Shown here piece after piece: positions 46,288 to 54,282 of a stretch of DNA of 64,000 nucleotides. Where the stretch lies: NCBI RefSeq assembly GCF_002813425.1, contig NZ_PHUL01000001.1, positions 3,870,756 to 3,934,755 on the forward strand. The letters are read 5' to 3'. The translations under genes were made by a program, and so were the position numbers. Each line of letters starts with the position of its first letter. Position 1 is the stretch's first letter. Below the pieces are notes generated by a model, which did no database searches, was not told the DNA's origin, and was given only the letters and a program-made list of their open reading frames with translations. Origin of the DNA: Cellulophaga sp. RHA19. GTDB lineage: Bacteria > Bacteroidota > Bacteroidia > Flavobacteriales > Flavobacteriaceae.

Positions 46288-47304
46288 ATGTCATTAAAAA
46301 AAATAGCATATTCGGTTTTAGAACTCGCAATTGTATCTAAAGGTAGTTCTTTACAAACCACGTTTAATAATAGTGTAGACCTTGCACAAAACGCAGAAAA
46401 ATTTGGTTACAAGCGTTTTTGGCTAGCAGAGCATCATAACTCTATAACCATAGCTAGTTCTGCAACCGCAATATTAATAGGTAAAGTTGCAGAAAACACA
46501 AAAACAATACGTGTTGGTTCTGGTGGTATTATGCTACCTAACCACTCCCCTTTAATTATTGCCGAACAATTTGGCACATTAGGTAGTTTATATGCTAACC
46601 GTATAGATTTAGGTTTAGGTAGAGCTCCAGGAACAGACCCAGAAACGGCACACGCTATTAGAGCAAACCACACACAGGCAGCACACTCGTTCCCAGAAGA
46701 AGTTGTACAAATACAACAGTATTTTTCTGCAGAAAACAAAAACTCTAAAGTAAGAGCAACAGTTGCCGAGGGTGTAGATGTGCCATTATATATTTTAGGT
46801 TCTAGTACAGACAGTGCACATTTATCATCTAGAAAAGGCTTGCCATACGCATTTGCTAGTCATTTTGCTACAGCAAAGCTTCATGAAGCACTTAAAATTT
46901 ACAATGAAGAATTTGTACCGTCTAGTTATTTAGATAAACCATACACTATGGCTGGTGTAAATGTTATTGTAGCTGATACTGATGAGGAAGCTGAAAAAAT
47001 ATCTACATCATTACTTAAAATTATAGTTGGCCTACTTACCAACCAAAGAGATTTTATGTTACCGCCAGTAGAAATGACAGATGATTTGCGTGAACTTTTT
47101 AAACACCCTGCTGTAGACCAAATGTTAAAATATTCTTTTATAGGAAGCAAAACAACTGTAAAAAAGCAGGTAAAAGAATTTTTAGAACAAACTCAGGTTG
47201 ATGAGCTTATTGCGGTAACAAACATTTACGATCACAAAGACCGCATAAAATCATATAAATTATTTTCAGAAATAATGAATGAAATAAATTTAGAAAAGGA
47301 ATAA
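46288..47304 (+). CDS. LLM-class flavin-dependent oxidoreductase
   Basis: 338-aa TIM-barrel protein of the bacterial luciferase-like family, using FMNH2 or F420-type flavin for oxidation of an unidentified substrate. Diagnostic stretches are YKRFWLAEHHNS, TKTIRVGSGGIMLPNHSPL, RIDLGLGRAPGTDP and the C-terminal VKEFLEQTQVDELIAVTNIYDH. It belongs to the alkanal-monooxygenase-like single-subunit group (YhbW/MsnO8 type). No luciferase partner or aldehyde-producing genes are nearby, so light emission is not implied. It is a single gene with an unusual structured leader. Confidence 0.9.
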   Translation: MSLKKIAYSVLELAIVSKGSSLQTTFNNSVDLAQNAEKFGYKRFWLAEHHNSITIASSATAILIGKVAENTKTIRVGSGGIMLPNHSPLIIAEQFGTLGSLYANRIDLGLGRAPGTDPETAHAIRANHTQAAHSFPEEVVQIQQYFSAENKNSKVRATVAEGVDVPLYILGSSTDSAHLSSRKGLPYAFASHFATAKLHEALKIYNEEFVPSSYLDKPYTMAGVNVIVADTDEEAEKISTSLLKIIVGLLTNQRDFMLPPVEMTDDLRELFKHPAVDQMLKYSFIGSKTTVKKQVKEFLEQTQVDELIAVTNIYDHKDRIKSYKLFSEIMNEINLEKE

Positions 47305-47353
47305 AAGTAAGTTTTTTTTGTTTTGATAGAGCAATTTTTTGGATTTGTAATTT

Positions 47354-47398
47354 CACGGTAATCCGTGTGTATAGATCTTAGAAGTTGCTTTATTTTTG
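47354..47398 (+). promoter_or_regulatory. Promoter and palindrome upstream of the two small secreted proteins
   Basis: TATTTTTG at 47391-47398, and a perfect palindrome CACGG-TAAT-CCGTG at 47354-47367 placed just upstream of the expected -33 position. It has the form of an operator; no T run follows it, so it is unlikely to be a terminator. Confidence 0.45.
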
Positions 47399-47419
47399 TT
47401 TTAAAATGAACTCAACAGA

Positions 47420-48004
47420 ATGAAATTTAGACATCTACTTTTAATACTATTCTCTTTTTTATGTTTACAAAATAGTGCTCAGAATAATAAAGTTCTACTA
47501 GAAGAAACAATTACCAATATTGTTGTAGCGTTTAAAGATAAAAATGCTAAAATTATAAATAATTACACCTCTAAAGAAAATGGAATTACTATACTTGTTA
47601 GGTATGGTGCTTTAGATAATTACAGGACCATAAGTTCTATTAACTTTAAAAAACCCATACCTAATTACCTGCCGTACACAGAACCCATATCTAGCACCAA
47701 AATAAGTTACAACAAACCTCCTAAATTTGATTGTAACACTTATAGCTGGTCTAAAAAAGGGTTGTTTTGTGATACGATACAAAAAAGTACTCTCTTTACT
47801 AATACAATTAAAAATTTAAAGTATGAACTAACTTCTGAAACATACACTAAAGAACTAAAACGTGCTTTAGAATTAGAAAAAAATAGTTATAGAATTGTTT
47901 TAGTTGATGACAATAATGAAGATTTAATATTTTTTCTAAGTTATATTGATGACAAATGGATATTAACCTTAATAGACCGTGTAACTACAGATTGTAGTGC
48001 ATAA
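47420..48004 (+). CDS. Small secreted protein of unknown function
   Basis: 194 aa with a signal peptide (MKFRHLLLILFSFLCLQNSAQ, cleavage near 21). The mature part contains an aromatic, basic middle (GLFCDTIQKSTLF) with several Cys residues and ends ILTLIDRVTTDCSA. The segment FLSYIDDKWILTLIDRV resembles the end of NTF2-like or DUF-type lipoprotein domains, but I cannot place it. It is followed after 19 bp by another secreted small protein with the same general plan, so the two are probably an operon. Confidence 0.65.
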   Translation: MKFRHLLLILFSFLCLQNSAQNNKVLLEETITNIVVAFKDKNAKIINNYTSKENGITILVRYGALDNYRTISSINFKKPIPNYLPYTEPISSTKISYNKPPKFDCNTYSWSKKGLFCDTIQKSTLFTNTIKNLKYELTSETYTKELKRALELEKNSYRIVLVDDNNEDLIFFLSYIDDKWILTLIDRVTTDCSA

Positions 48005-48023
48005 AAAAACTTAAACTAATCAT

Positions 48024-48401
48024 ATGAAACACTTACAAATTTTATTTATACTTATTTCGTTTTTCATTTATCATTCTTCAATTGCTCAGCAAAATAATTC
48101 TATAAACTGCTATAAGAAGGTAAAAAAAGAAACAAAAATGCTACAAAAATATACTTGCAATAAAGCAGTAAAAAAAATTGGGAATATTTTTGAGCAATAC
48201 AACTACTCTTTGCAATTAAAAGAGCTACAATCTATTTTAACTAACAAAACAATAACTAAACATTTTAAACATACCAGCGATATTGCAAATATTAAAATAC
48301 GCGAGGTTAGTTTTAAAATATGTAATGGTAGTTTTATAACCGTTTATTACAAACAAAAGAACAATAAATGGTATCCGTTAGAGTGTTTGGTTTCTCTTTA
48401 A
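48024..48401 (+). CDS. Small secreted protein of unknown function
   Basis: 125 aa with a signal peptide (MKHLQILFILISFFIYHSSIAQ). The mature part is basic and has four Cys residues (INCYKKVKKE, KYTCNKAVKK, ISFKICNG-like, YPLECLVSL), which could form two disulfides. No recognised domain. It follows the 47420 gene closely and is convergent with the LRR gene (6 bp between stops). Confidence 0.62.
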   Translation: MKHLQILFILISFFIYHSSIAQQNNSINCYKKVKKETKMLQKYTCNKAVKKIGNIFEQYNYSLQLKELQSILTNKTITKHFKHTSDIANIKIREVSFKICNGSFITVYYKQKNNKWYPLECLVSL

Positions 48402-48407
48402 ATAAAA

Positions 48408-50150
48408 TTAATACGGTATAACTTTTATATTCATAGCTTTTATTTGTGCTACCAAATCTTCTGAAAAATTCATAGAATTAGTTATTTCTAAGCTGGGCAA
48501 ATACTTAATATCTTCAATAGATTTTACATCAAAACAATCGTCTTCTCCGCTCCAAAAAGGAATTAACTGACCGTATATTTCATCTCCACCATCTGGCTCT
48601 AAAGCTTTAATATCTGGTAATAAAGAAGACGGAATTGGTAATTTTTTAAAATAAGCAGCAACTTCTGGTATTATTTGATATCCTTCTTCCTCAATATCAA
48701 TTTTACGGTCTTTGTAATTTTTTACAAAAAAGTGTACGTTAAATTTTGGGTACAAAACCTCATCTACATACATTAACTTATTTATTACCATTAATTTAAA
48801 ATTAAAGTCGGACTCAAAATAACAATCACCCTCTGGCAATTGCTCTAGCTTTAACTTTACCTCATAATTAAATAATGCCTGGTTTTTTAATTCTAACTGC
48901 AATACATTAGATGGTATTTTATTTAATGTAGTTGGCAACTCTTTAAATACATTCTTTTTTAAATTAAGCTCTTTTAAATTAATTAAATTAGATAAGTTTT
49001 CTGGTACAGTAGAAATATTTGTTTCACTAACATCCAAAATTTCTAATTGCTTCATTTTATTTAACCAACTAGGCAATTCTAAAAGCGGATTTTTATTTAA
49101 CCTAAGTATTTTTAGTCTTTTTAAAGTAACCAAACTCTCTGGTAGTTCTTCTATTCTATTATTTGATAGATCTAACTCCTCTAATTGATTTAAGTATTTT
49201 ATTCTTGATGATATTCTACTTAAAGATGTGTTTGATAAATTAAGACTTTTTAAGCCTGTAATTTTTACAACAGAAGACCATAGAGGACTTTTATTACCTG
49301 AAAAATTTAGATATTTTAAACTTTTTATTTTCTCTAGATTAGGAGGCAAGCCACTTAAAGGAACACTATAATAATCTCCGTCTCTAGATATAGTTAAAGA
49401 AACTAAGTAGTTAAACTTATATAATTTATTTATGAGATCTGGTGCTATTAAGCTTACATTACGCAAGGTAAGCTCATTTAACGATTTTAATTTTAATATT
49501 CCCGGGTATAAATCTTGTACAGTTTGGTTAGATACTGCCAAACACTTAAGATTAGAGCAAGTAAAAATACCATGTGGTAGCTCAAAACCATAACCATAAT
49601 ACAATTTTTGTGTTGCCGGCCCAAAATCATTTTCACTATTTAACTCCCAAATATCTGAATAATAAGTACGCGGATGATTCTCTATATACCTTAAAACTTC
49701 CTTATGGTATATTGACTGATCTATTTTTTCTGCCAAAGGATTTGCACTGTTATACGGGTCGTAAGTACAATACCCATAAACTTCACTTTTGGTTGTTTTT
49801 CCTAGTCTTTTTTTAAGCTCTAAACGCAAACCAAATCTAGTAAATACGGCTTCGTATAAATTCTGAATTTGTTCTGGAGCGCTACGTTTAAAAAAAGATT
49901 TTTTTCTTGCTGTTAAAAACTGTTGAAAAGTAGATTCGTCAAAAGCAATTATTTGACATAAAAATACAAATTCTCCTTTTTGTGCCGGATTACTTGCTTG
50001 TCTTCTTGGGGGTAAAATTTGACAAACGGAATAGACCTCTCCTCCTTTTAAATCATCTTCTTTAAAAAAAATATCTCCAAAAGGTGACACTTTCAAAACT
50101 TCTCTCTCCTTAAAGTCTTGAAATAATGCATCTAAAATTAATTCTTCCAA
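48408..50150 (-). CDS. Cytoplasmic leucine-rich repeat protein
   Basis: 580 aa without a signal peptide. An N-terminal domain (about 1-190) of unknown type precedes about nine leucine-rich repeats (about 195-430) of the 23-residue kind, for example LNQLEELDLSNNRIEELPES and LKRLKILRLNKNPLLELPSW, then a C-terminal domain with FNVHFFVKNYKDRKIDIEEEGYQ. LRRs make a curved protein-binding surface. It is the last of at least five closely spaced minus-strand genes. LRR proteins occur with the MolR/DUF4132 families elsewhere, which fits the DUF4132 gene at the other end of this block; a functional link is inferred only. Confidence 0.82.
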   Translation of the reverse strand: MEELILDALFQDFKEREVLKVSPFGDIFFKEDDLKGGEVYSVCQILPPRRQASNPAQKGEFVFLCQIIAFDESTFQQFLTARKKSFFKRSAPEQIQNLYEAVFTRFGLRLELKKRLGKTTKSEVYGYCTYDPYNSANPLAEKIDQSIYHKEVLRYIENHPRTYYSDIWELNSENDFGPATQKLYYGYGFELPHGIFTCSNLKCLAVSNQTVQDLYPGILKLKSLNELTLRNVSLIAPDLINKLYKFNYLVSLTISRDGDYYSVPLSGLPPNLEKIKSLKYLNFSGNKSPLWSSVVKITGLKSLNLSNTSLSRISSRIKYLNQLEELDLSNNRIEELPESLVTLKRLKILRLNKNPLLELPSWLNKMKQLEILDVSETNISTVPENLSNLINLKELNLKKNVFKELPTTLNKIPSNVLQLELKNQALFNYEVKLKLEQLPEGDCYFESDFNFKLMVINKLMYVDEVLYPKFNVHFFVKNYKDRKIDIEEEGYQIIPEVAAYFKKLPIPSSLLPDIKALEPDGGDEIYGQLIPFWSGEDDCFDVKSIEDIKYLPSLEITNSMNFSEDLVAQIKAMNIKVIPY

Positions 50151-50192
50151 TGGTTAGTTGTGTTTAATTTAATTCTGCGCAACACAAAAAAA

Positions 50193-51059
50193 CTACTCCA
50201 CCTCTAAAAAGGTTTCTGCTGTAATTTCTGCATCACTATTTTTATCCCAAATTTTCACTTGCCACTTTACAGGATTACTAACAGCTCCTTTTGTTGTTAT
50301 TAAAGAAGCCTGTATAGATTGCTCTACTAATTCTGGTGCTAATTTTTGGTTTAAAAATAGATCTGTTTGGTCTAGTATAATACGCTCATCATCATCTTTA
50401 ACAAGCATTGTCATTCCTATTTCTATAGTACCGTCTTTTATAGTAAATCCTTTTAGGCCCTCAAATATAAACAACATTTTATCATTAAACCCAACTTTTC
50501 TATTGGTAATCACAGACTTACGCTCTGTAGAGAACAAATAACACTCTTTATAGCTTAATTTATCTGCATTAATGCTAATATCCGGATCCTTAACAAGTTC
50601 AATTTCCATTGAAGAAGTTAACACACCATTGCCTTTTAAGTCTGTTAATGTATAAATAACATCATAATTATTGCTAGATAAAATAGGGTTAGCAAAACTT
50701 ATTCTCCCTACTAAATCCTTCATATCTGTATTTAACCCAATTTTAGAATTTTGCAACAAACTAGGGTATTTTAAAACTGTATCTCCTTTTTTAGAAATTA
50801 CAGCTACTGCTAAATTTGGGTAATATTTTCCGTTTTCTTCTGTAAACCCTTCTATTTCTTTAAAAGTAGTTACCAAAGTTTTACCGTAGACCAATATAGG
50901 TTCTTCTAATGGTTCATCATCTACAGTAACAGCTACTCTAGACGCACTTAGACCTTCATTTTTATTGGTTAGACCTATATTAGAATCTTTATTAAAGTTA
51001 CATGACGTAATTATAATAATTGAGCATACTGCTACTAATTGTAAAGCGTAATTTTTCAT
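50193..51059 (-). CDS. Predicted lipoprotein of unknown function
   Basis: 288 aa with a lipoprotein signal (LVAVCSIIIITSC, Cys20) followed by NFNKDSNIG. The body is beta-rich and looks like two immunoglobulin-like repeats (LVTTFKEIEGFTEENGKYYP and MLFIFEGLKGFTIKDGTIEIG share the pattern hydrophobic-GF-DG). No named family. It lies 42 bp upstream of the LRR gene and 30 bp downstream of the 133-aa membrane protein gene, so it is part of the same operon. Confidence 0.7.
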   Translation of the reverse strand: MKNYALQLVAVCSIIIITSCNFNKDSNIGLTNKNEGLSASRVAVTVDDEPLEEPILVYGKTLVTTFKEIEGFTEENGKYYPNLAVAVISKKGDTVLKYPSLLQNSKIGLNTDMKDLVGRISFANPILSSNNYDVIYTLTDLKGNGVLTSSMEIELVKDPDISINADKLSYKECYLFSTERKSVITNRKVGFNDKMLFIFEGLKGFTIKDGTIEIGMTMLVKDDDERIILDQTDLFLNQKLAPELVEQSIQASLITTKGAVSNPVKWQVKIWDKNSDAEITAETFLEVE

Positions 51060-51089
51060 AAGTTTAGTGTTTATATGGTTATAGTTATT

Positions 51090-51491
51090 TTATACAGGAT
51101 ATCCGCCTAAGGTGTCTTTTACATATAGATTAAACTCTTTACGTACCTTTTTAAAGTCTAGATTATGATACTCTGCTATTTCTTTTAATTTCCCTTTTAC
51201 TTTTACTTGTTTAGTAAAATAAATACCTGCAAAAACCAATAATGCCGTTATAAATATGCAGCATATTAAAATTACTACTGTTTTTATAGTGTTATAATCT
51301 GAGTAAGAATATGATTTGCCTGCTATAAATACATTGTATAACAGCACCAATGCTCCAAAAAGCAACAAAACATAGCGAAGGTACTTTGCACTAGACATAA
51401 AATTTAGGTACTCATCTAACACCTCTTTAAGCTTTGTTTCTGATATTTTTTGTAGTTCATTAAGCTGATTTTCTTCTTTATTCATTTTCAT
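51090..51491 (-). CDS. Small two-TM membrane protein
   Basis: 133 aa. A charged N-terminal helix (about 1-35, NEENQLNELQKISETKLKEVLDEYL) precedes two membrane segments (about 40-58, YVLLLFGALVLLYNVFIAG, and 71-91, VVILICCIFITALLVFAGIYF), then a basic cytoplasmic tail (VKVKGKLKEIAEYHNLDFKK). Its start overlaps the preceding gene by 14 bp, showing translational coupling. No family recognised. Confidence 0.72.
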   Translation of the reverse strand: MKMNKEENQLNELQKISETKLKEVLDEYLNFMSSAKYLRYVLLLFGALVLLYNVFIAGKSYSYSDYNTIKTVVILICCIFITALLVFAGIYFTKQVKVKGKLKEIAEYHNLDFKKVRKEFNLYVKDTLGGYPV

Positions 51492-52014
51492 TCATTTTTT
51501 GTTGTGCTTTAGCCCAAGCTGTAGTTAAAGAAATTAGTTTAATATCTTTATGTAAAATTGGCATTACTTTAAACTTTATATTTTGATCTGCTTTAAAGTT
51601 GAATTGATGCTCCTCTTCTACTCCATTATCTGCTAGTAACTCTATTGTATTATTTTTATAATAGGCATACGTACCATCTGTATTTAAATTAAAACCCAAA
51701 GAGGTAATGTCTTTTATAGAATTGTAACTTAATTTTATGGTTGCATTAAGCTTATTACCCACTGTAAAAACATCTTTAGACACTAATGTTAAACGTTGCA
51801 AAGAATCGTCTAACGATGTTTGTTTGATAGCTAATTCTAAACCAACAATAGCAGCTTCTTCTTGCCCTTTAATTGTAGACAAATTATGTTGTTCTATAGT
51901 TATTGTTTTAGATTCTACATCTACAAAAAACACTGTATCTGTGCTCACCAAAGGAACTTCTCCTTGTAAAAAAAAGCTAATTATAGCCATCACTAAAGAT
52001 TTTACTTCTACCAT
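51478..52014 (-). CDS. Envelope protein of unknown function
   Basis: 178 aa. It has a hydrophobic N-terminus (SLVMAIISFFLQG) that may act as a signal or anchor, then a mainly beta body (DTVFFVDVESKTITIEQHN; KLNATIKLSYNSIKD; YAYYKNNTIELLADNG), ending AWAKAQQKMNENE. I do not recognise it. It lies 15 bp after the 173-aa gene and overlaps the next gene by 14 bp, so it belongs to a compact operon. Confidence 0.65.
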   Translation of the reverse strand: MVEVKSLVMAIISFFLQGEVPLVSTDTVFFVDVESKTITIEQHNLSTIKGQEEAAIVGLELAIKQTSLDDSLQRLTLVSKDVFTVGNKLNATIKLSYNSIKDITSLGFNLNTDGTYAYYKNNTIELLADNGVEEEHQFNFKADQNIKFKVMPILHKDIKLISLTTAWAKAQQKMNENE

Positions 52015-52029
52015 ATTCTATTTCTATTA

Positions 52030-52551
52030 TTAAGGAATTGTACTTAAATCGTCTAAAAGCCAAGTATTATTTTGTTTTACAAATCTAAATGTATGCTGTC
52101 CGCCTTCATAAAACTTAGTTGGCTTGGTTGTAGTTACTAAAACCTCTATATAATTAACACCATCTATTGTGTGGTTTACATAAATAGTTTCGCTTTCTAC
52201 TAAAAGTCCAATAAAGTTATGTGTAAAAATTAGGCTGTAATCTTCTGCTATAAAAAGGTCTACAGGGATATAAATTTTAGTAGTGTAAAGTGCAGTGTAC
52301 CAATCCTCCTCTGTATCTCTAAAAGTAGTTAGTTCTTTTTCTTCTTCTGGAGTATTCTCTAAACAGGCATAACATCTAATTTTTGAAGCAGACAACCGTT
52401 TAAATTTTACAGTGTCTTTTGTTTTTAAGGCTGATAAAAAAGTAGCCCATACTTGTTTCATTTCTTTTAAAGAAACTTCTTTTGGTTGTTGCTGCGCATT
52501 TACACCCCCAACAACCAGTAAAAAAAATAAAACTACTTTATATTTTACCAT
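52030..52551 (-). CDS. Secreted protein of unknown function, NTF2-like in outline
   Basis: 173 aa with a signal peptide (about 1-19, VVLFFLLVVGGVNAQ). The mature part, KEMKQVWATFLSALKTKDTVKFKRLSASKI, then a YCxxC-like segment (IRCYACLEN) and a final strand FVKQNNTWLLDDLSTIP, has the layout of NTF2-like domains (helix, curved sheet, terminal strand). This is inferred from pattern. It is the first gene of the compact operon running down to the LRR gene and starts 114 bp after the endonuclease V-like gene. Confidence 0.68.
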   Translation of the reverse strand: MVKYKVVLFFLLVVGGVNAQQQPKEVSLKEMKQVWATFLSALKTKDTVKFKRLSASKIRCYACLENTPEEEKELTTFRDTEEDWYTALYTTKIYIPVDLFIAEDYSLIFTHNFIGLLVESETIYVNHTIDGVNYIEVLVTTTKPTKFYEGGQHTFRFVKQNNTWLLDDLSTIP

Positions 52552-52665
52552 AACAATTGTACACCAATTAATTTACCGCAATTTACAGCAATACATTGTT
52601 ATATAAATCCCTTTTTTCAGGGGTATTATTTTTTAGAAAAATCTAAAAACAGGGTAATGATATAA

Positions 52666-53169
52666 TTATTTTTCTTTTGTTTTGGTATCTAAAATTTGTA
52701 GTAAGGTTGGCATTCTGTAATTACCGTGCATAGATTTTACCAACTCATAAGCCTCATCTAAATTTATACCTATGGCAGATATATAAAGTGGCTTTATACT
52801 GTCTCCTCTTAAAAGAAGTTTACTGTTTGTTTTATTTAAATGAAAACTAGATTTTGCAACACCTATAATAGGAATTTTTTTATCTAAATTATTATATAAA
52901 TGACCTCCCAAACCTAGTTTACCTTCATCATCTAATAAAACATAACTATCTACTATTATTAACTCCACATCTTGTAAATTATACTGTTTAAGTAAACTTA
53001 AAATACAAGGTAATTCTCTTTTATAAAATGCACCTGGCTCATAGTCTGGCACATCTTTAATAACTTCTTCCTTTATATCTAAAACAGTATCATCTAACCA
53101 ATTACTAAAACTAACACCAACTGTTTTTGCTTTATTGTTATAGTAATAAGTATCAAAGGCTAAAATCAT
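52666..53169 (-). CDS. nfi: Endonuclease V family protein
   Basis: 167-aa protein with the conserved endonuclease V pattern: AFDTYYY (Asp6), DYEPGAFYKRELPCILSLL (Glu52), LIIVDSYVLLDD (Asp74), then GLGGHLYNNLDKKIPIIGVAKSSF with the catalytic-site lysine, RGDSIKPLYISAIG and SMHGNYRMPTLLQILD. Endonuclease V nicks DNA or RNA next to deaminated adenine (inosine). It is shorter than E. coli Nfi (223 aa), lacking about 35 N-terminal residues, and the DNA-wedge motif PYIP is replaced by DYEPG, so the substrate preference may differ. It is embedded in a block of uncharacterised genes. Confidence 0.8.
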   Translation of the reverse strand: MILAFDTYYYNNKAKTVGVSFSNWLDDTVLDIKEEVIKDVPDYEPGAFYKRELPCILSLLKQYNLQDVELIIVDSYVLLDDEGKLGLGGHLYNNLDKKIPIIGVAKSSFHLNKTNSKLLLRGDSIKPLYISAIGINLDEAYELVKSMHGNYRMPTLLQILDTKTKEK

Positions 53170-53196
53170 AATATGTATCTCTTTTTAAAATTTGGT

Positions 53197-53370
53197 TTAC
53201 TTGTAAGCGTATAAAATTCTTCTTCCTTCAAAAATTTCATTGTTCCCTTTTTCAATTAAAATTAGTTTTTGTTTTTTAAAAATTCTTTCAATTTTAAAGA
53301 TGGTATTATTATCTATAATTGCTGCCCTATCTTCAGCTATTTTTATATTAAAATTATTTAGTTCTTCATA
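53197..53370 (-). pseudogene. In-frame continuation of the lipoprotein gene after a stop codon
   Basis: Directly after the TAA at 53371-53373 the same frame stays open for 57 codons (YEELNNFNIKIAEDRAAIID ... RRILYAYK), with protein-like composition and no start codon of its own. One base change in the TAA (for example to AAA, CAA or GAA) would give a single 169-aa protein. It is therefore best read as the detached C-terminal part of the 53371-53706 gene, caused by a nonsense mutation or a sequence error. Confidence 0.6.
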
Positions 53371-53706
53371 TTACTTAAATTTTAGATCGTCATTTAATTG
53401 CTCCATAGAATAGGTTAATGGGCCTTCTGCCAAATACATCCAATACTCTTTTAAACTTCCATTACTGTTAAGTACATATTTACGTTCTATATCAAACTCA
53501 AATTCTTCTATTTTAAATGAACAATCATTATCCTTCATTTGTAAATACGAAGCTACTCTATAAGCGCAGTTTATATTATTAGGGCTTATTTCTTCGTCTA
53601 AAACCCTATATTTTACTGTAATTCTAGCCGATTTAGGTACCCTAGCTATGTTTTTAGCACACCCAAAGTTTAATACAAGCAGAAGAAGAACTATTTTTTT
53701 CATCAC
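53371..53706 (-). CDS. Putative lipoprotein, probably truncated by an in-frame stop
   Basis: 111 aa with a lipoprotein signal (MKKIVLLLLVLNFGC, Cys about 16 from the first of two Met) followed by AKNIARVPKSARITVKYRVLDE. It includes a pair of cysteines (NINCAYRV and NDCSFKIEEF) and stops at DDLKFK. The frame continues beyond the stop (see 53197-53370), so the intact gene was probably 169 codons. It lies between the DUF4132 partner gene and the endonuclease V-like gene. Function unknown. Confidence 0.6.
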   Translation of the reverse strand: MMKKIVLLLLVLNFGCAKNIARVPKSARITVKYRVLDEEISPNNINCAYRVASYLQMKDNDCSFKIEEFEFDIERKYVLNSNGSLKEYWMYLAEGPLTYSMEQLNDDLKFK

Positions 53707-53743
53707 ATTTTTTTATATTAAATGCATTAACATTATGTATAAA

Positions 53744-54160
53744 CTACCAGTAAGTGCCTACTAAAAACGTCATACGTATAAAGGCTACAACACTGTCTTT
53801 AGTTAATTGTAAAGGAGTATCTAAACTAGTAACCTCATCACCATCTACAAAAACAACAAAAAGTCCGTCTTTAAAAGCTAGTAGCACATTATCTATAGCC
53901 TCTTGTTCTACAGCTAAATCTTTATTTGCTAAATCTCCAAAATCTACTTTACCACTTTGGGCTTGGTCTTGTATTTCTGCAGGACTTAAAAAGCCAACCA
54001 CATTAACCTCTAATCTCTTTTTATTAAAAGCTTCTACTTGGTTTTTTACACAACCTACCAATAACTCTTGCAAATTATTAGGAGTTGCGTCTAAGGTTAA
54101 TGGTATTTGTTTTACCTTTTTTTTACCTAGCCTTTTAAGTTGTAGTGTTAGTTGTGGCAT
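53744..54160 (-). CDS. Conserved small partner of the DUF4132 protein
   Basis: 138 aa, no signal or membrane segment. It starts MPQLTLQLKRLGKKKVKQIP and ends VFVDGDEVTSLDTPLQLTKDSVVAFIRMTFLVGTYW. From memory, proteins of this kind lie next to DUF4132/DUF5724 genes in other bacteria as well. The two ends, a basic beta hairpin and a C-terminal 'V-D-G-x-x-x-x-L-D-x-P-L ... V-x-F' pattern, recall beta-grasp (ubiquitin/MoaD-like) folds, but the di-glycine tail is absent; that comparison is speculative. The gene directly follows the DUF4132 gene, separated by a structured repeat. Confidence 0.7.
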   Translation of the reverse strand: MPQLTLQLKRLGKKKVKQIPLTLDATPNNLQELLVGCVKNQVEAFNKKRLEVNVVGFLSPAEIQDQAQSGKVDFGDLANKDLAVEQEAIDNVLLAFKDGLFVVFVDGDEVTSLDTPLQLTKDSVVAFIRMTFLVGTYW

Positions 54161-54180
54161 ATGTATTTATAGTTTTTTGG

Positions 54181-54272
54181 TGCGTTAGGGATTGGCGTGT
54201 AAAGCCCACAGTGCGATAGCACGAGGACTTACAACAAAAGCCCGCCCCACCTTAAGTGGGGAACGCCCTTAT
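54181..54272. repeat. GC-rich structured intergenic repeat, probably a dispersed REP-like element
   Basis: This block is much richer in G+C than its surroundings. It has the signature GCGTTAGGGATTGGCGTG at one end, a GTGC-GATA-GCAC hairpin in the middle, and CCCCAC-CTTAA-GTGGGG (54245-54261) followed by GAACGCCC at the other. Elements with GCGTTAGGGATTG...AAAGCCCG...GAACGCCC are, to my knowledge, scattered between genes in Flavobacteriaceae. No second copy was noticed in this window. Confidence 0.55.
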
Positions 54273-54282
54273 AATTTTAAAA

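Noticed and set aside
46288..47304. Bioluminescence (lux) operon
   Set aside because: Only one luciferase-like family gene is present, of the common single-subunit oxidoreductase type, without luxB or fatty-acid reductase genes.
53754..54188. 144-codon + strand frame opposite the DUF4132 partner gene
   Set aside because: Translation is rich in Ser/Thr/Lys without domain features, while the minus-strand frame resembles a known conserved small protein.
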